Assembly: GCA_000759655.1 (NCBI GenBank)
Contig: KN174007.1
Span: forward strand, 8,418-13,668
Length of the DNA stretch: 5,251 bases
Reading direction: 5' to 3'
DNA from: Acidicaldus organivorans
GTDB taxonomy: Bacteria > Pseudomonadota > Alphaproteobacteria > Acetobacterales > Acetobacteraceae
The notes beneath the pieces were generated by a model. The model saw nothing but the letters and a program-made list of their open reading frames with translations. It was not told where the DNA came from and made no database searches. Each line of letters begins with the position of its first letter. The first letter of the stretch is position 1. Shown here piece by piece: positions 4,460-5,251 of this stretch. The position numbers were made by a program, and so were the translations under genes.

Positions 4460-5251
4460 TTAACCGCCCGCTTCACGGCTGGCAAGGGGCGCAGCGGGGG
4501 CGAAGGCGGTGAGGATGGCGAAATCGAGGGTGATCGGGACCCGGCCCGTGGCGCTGCGGGGAAGCCGGGCGAGCGCCTCGGCGAAGAGACGGCGGGGGGG
4601 CGGACGGCGGGAGCGGGCGAAGAGCGCGTTGGTCTCGCCCGCATCGCGCAGGTCGCGGAGCACCTGGGCGGGGTCGGCGTAATCGAGGGTGAGGCTTTCG
4701 CGGGTGACGACGGGAAGCTCGAAGCGGGCGGCCTGGAGGAGGGCGGCGAGGTCGCGCAGGCTGGGAAGGGGGATGAGGCGGGGCGCGATGCCCCCCGCAA
4801 GCGCCGTCTCCGCCTCGATCAGCGCCTGGCGGAGCTCGGCGAGCGTGCCCCCGAGCGGGACGGAGGCGAGAAAGAGGCCGCCCGGGCGGAGGGTCTCGCG
4901 GATCGCCGCGAGTGCGCCCGGAAGATCCTCCACCCAGTGCAGGATGAAATGGGCCGCGATCAGGTCGAAGGACGCCGGAGCGAAGGGGAGGCAGTCGGGC
5001 TCGAGCACCACCGCCTGGGCCGTCCCGGCGCGGGCGAGCGCCAGGGCGGGATCGGCGGTGATGACGTCGAGGCCGCGCGCGGCGAGCGCGGGGGCGATCA
5101 TACCGCGGCCGCCGAGATCGAGCGCGGTGCGGAACGTCCCCCGCACCTCGTCGAGCCGTTCGAGGAGGAGTTCGGCGGTGGCGGCGAGCACCGGGCGGAC
5201 GCGCTCGAGGTGCGCGGCGGCGCGGGCGCGATGGGCGCGATGGGCGCGGCG
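4460..5251 (-). CDS. SAM-dependent methyltransferase-fold protein of the BioC/NDUFAF5-like family (5' end outside window)
   Basis: A class I methyltransferase-fold protein, 263 residues visible, ending at TAA. SAM-binding motif I is ALDLGGRG (43-50), followed by an acidic residue in ITADP (Asp67). FDLIAAHFILHWVEDLPGAL (95-114) and LRPGGLFLASVPLGGTLAEL (121-140) match the pattern of alphaproteobacterial relatives of human NDUFAF5. NDUFAF5 itself hydroxylates an Arg of a complex I subunit; whether this bacterial protein does so, or methylates, is not shown here. The frame stays open to the window edge. Although a GTG exists at 5191, the 20 residues before it (RRAHRAHRARAAAHLERVRP) continue the family's Arg-rich N-terminus, so the true start lies upstream. 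Motif I has Gly where relatives usually have Cys (DLGC). It is co-directional with pntAA, gap 35 bases, possibly the first visible gene of the operon. Confidence 0.85.
   Translation of the reverse strand, partial: RRAHRAHRARAAAHLERVRPVLAATAELLLERLDEVRGTFRTALDLGGRGMIAPALAARGLDVITADPALALARAGTAQAVVLEPDCLPFAPASFDLIAAHFILHWVEDLPGALAAIRETLRPGGLFLASVPLGGTLAELRQALIEAETALAGGIAPRLIPLPSLRDLAALLQAARFELPVVTRESLTLDYADPAQVLRDLRDAGETNALFARSRRPPPRRLFAEALARLPRSATGRVPITLDFAILTAFAPAAPLASREAGG
5224..5248. repeat. 9-base tandem repeat (GGGCGCGAT), about 2.8 copies
   Basis: GGGCGCGAT occurs at 5224-5232 and 5233-5241, and GGGCGCG follows at 5242-5248. On the coding (minus) strand it gives RAHRAHRA in the Arg-rich N-terminus of the methyltransferase. 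It is in frame, like the two larger repeats in the pnt genes. Confidence 0.85.

Noticed and set aside
4425..4460. PntAA start at ATG 4460, overlapping the methyltransferase stop (TAATG)
   Set aside because: The 12 added residues are not family-like, and AAGGAGG at proper spacing supports 4424. Coupling through TAATG cannot be fully excluded.
3231..4463. A 410-codon plus-strand open frame opposite pntAA
   Set aside because: It is an antisense shadow with a Gly/Asp/Arg-rich low-complexity composition. pntAA on the other strand has clear homology and an SD sequence.
5189..5191. GTG at 5191 as the methyltransferase start
   Set aside because: The open frame continues to the window edge with residues that fit the family's Arg-rich N-terminus, so the gene is cut by the window rather than starting here.

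Overview
The window is very GC-rich (by eye about two thirds G+C) and reads like a chromosomal segment of an alphaproteobacterium. The evidence is the three-gene form of the proton-translocating transhydrogenase (pntAA-pntAB-pntB, as in Rhodospirillum rubrum), a NDUFAF5-type methyltransferase of the alphaproteobacterial/mitochondrial kind, and a stand-alone ModE-type DNA-binding domain. Rhodospirillales/Acetobacteraceae is a reasonable guess, but it rests on gene content and composition only.

Layout. Positions 1-602 (minus) hold the N-terminal 200 residues of a succinate-semialdehyde dehydrogenase-type aldehyde dehydrogenase (gabD), cut by the window edge. A 100-base divergent intergenic region follows, then a 124-residue ModE-type regulator on the plus strand (703-1077). 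The regulator converges on a minus-strand gene group, and a strong intrinsic terminator (1123-1179) lies between them, oriented to end the minus-strand transcript. In transcription order the minus-strand group is: a SAM-dependent methyltransferase (5251-4460, 5' end outside the window), pntAA (4424-3213), pntAB (3195-2797) and pntB (2789-1215). Gaps are 35, 17 and 7 bases, and each pnt start has a visible Shine-Dalgarno sequence, so the three pnt genes are almost certainly one operon, possibly together with the methyltransferase.

The three Pnt proteins form a membrane enzyme that uses the proton motive force to move hydride from NADH to NADP+, giving NADPH for biosynthesis and redox defence. 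PntAA is the soluble NAD(H) domain, PntAB and PntB are the membrane part, and the PntB C-terminus is the NADP(H) domain.

The unusual content lies in this operon. PntB carries an 84-base unit present three times in tandem, in frame. This adds 56 residues and most likely two extra membrane helices just before the proton-channel residues. PntAA carries a separate in-frame 78-base tandem duplication in its NAD(H) domain. Its junction contains a short inverted segment that creates a perfect 18-bp hairpin, a signature of two-step template switching. All eight base differences between repeat copies in the two genes change the amino acid. A 9-base tandem repeat also lies in the methyltransferase at the right edge. 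No CRISPR array, insertion sequence, tRNA or rRNA was seen.
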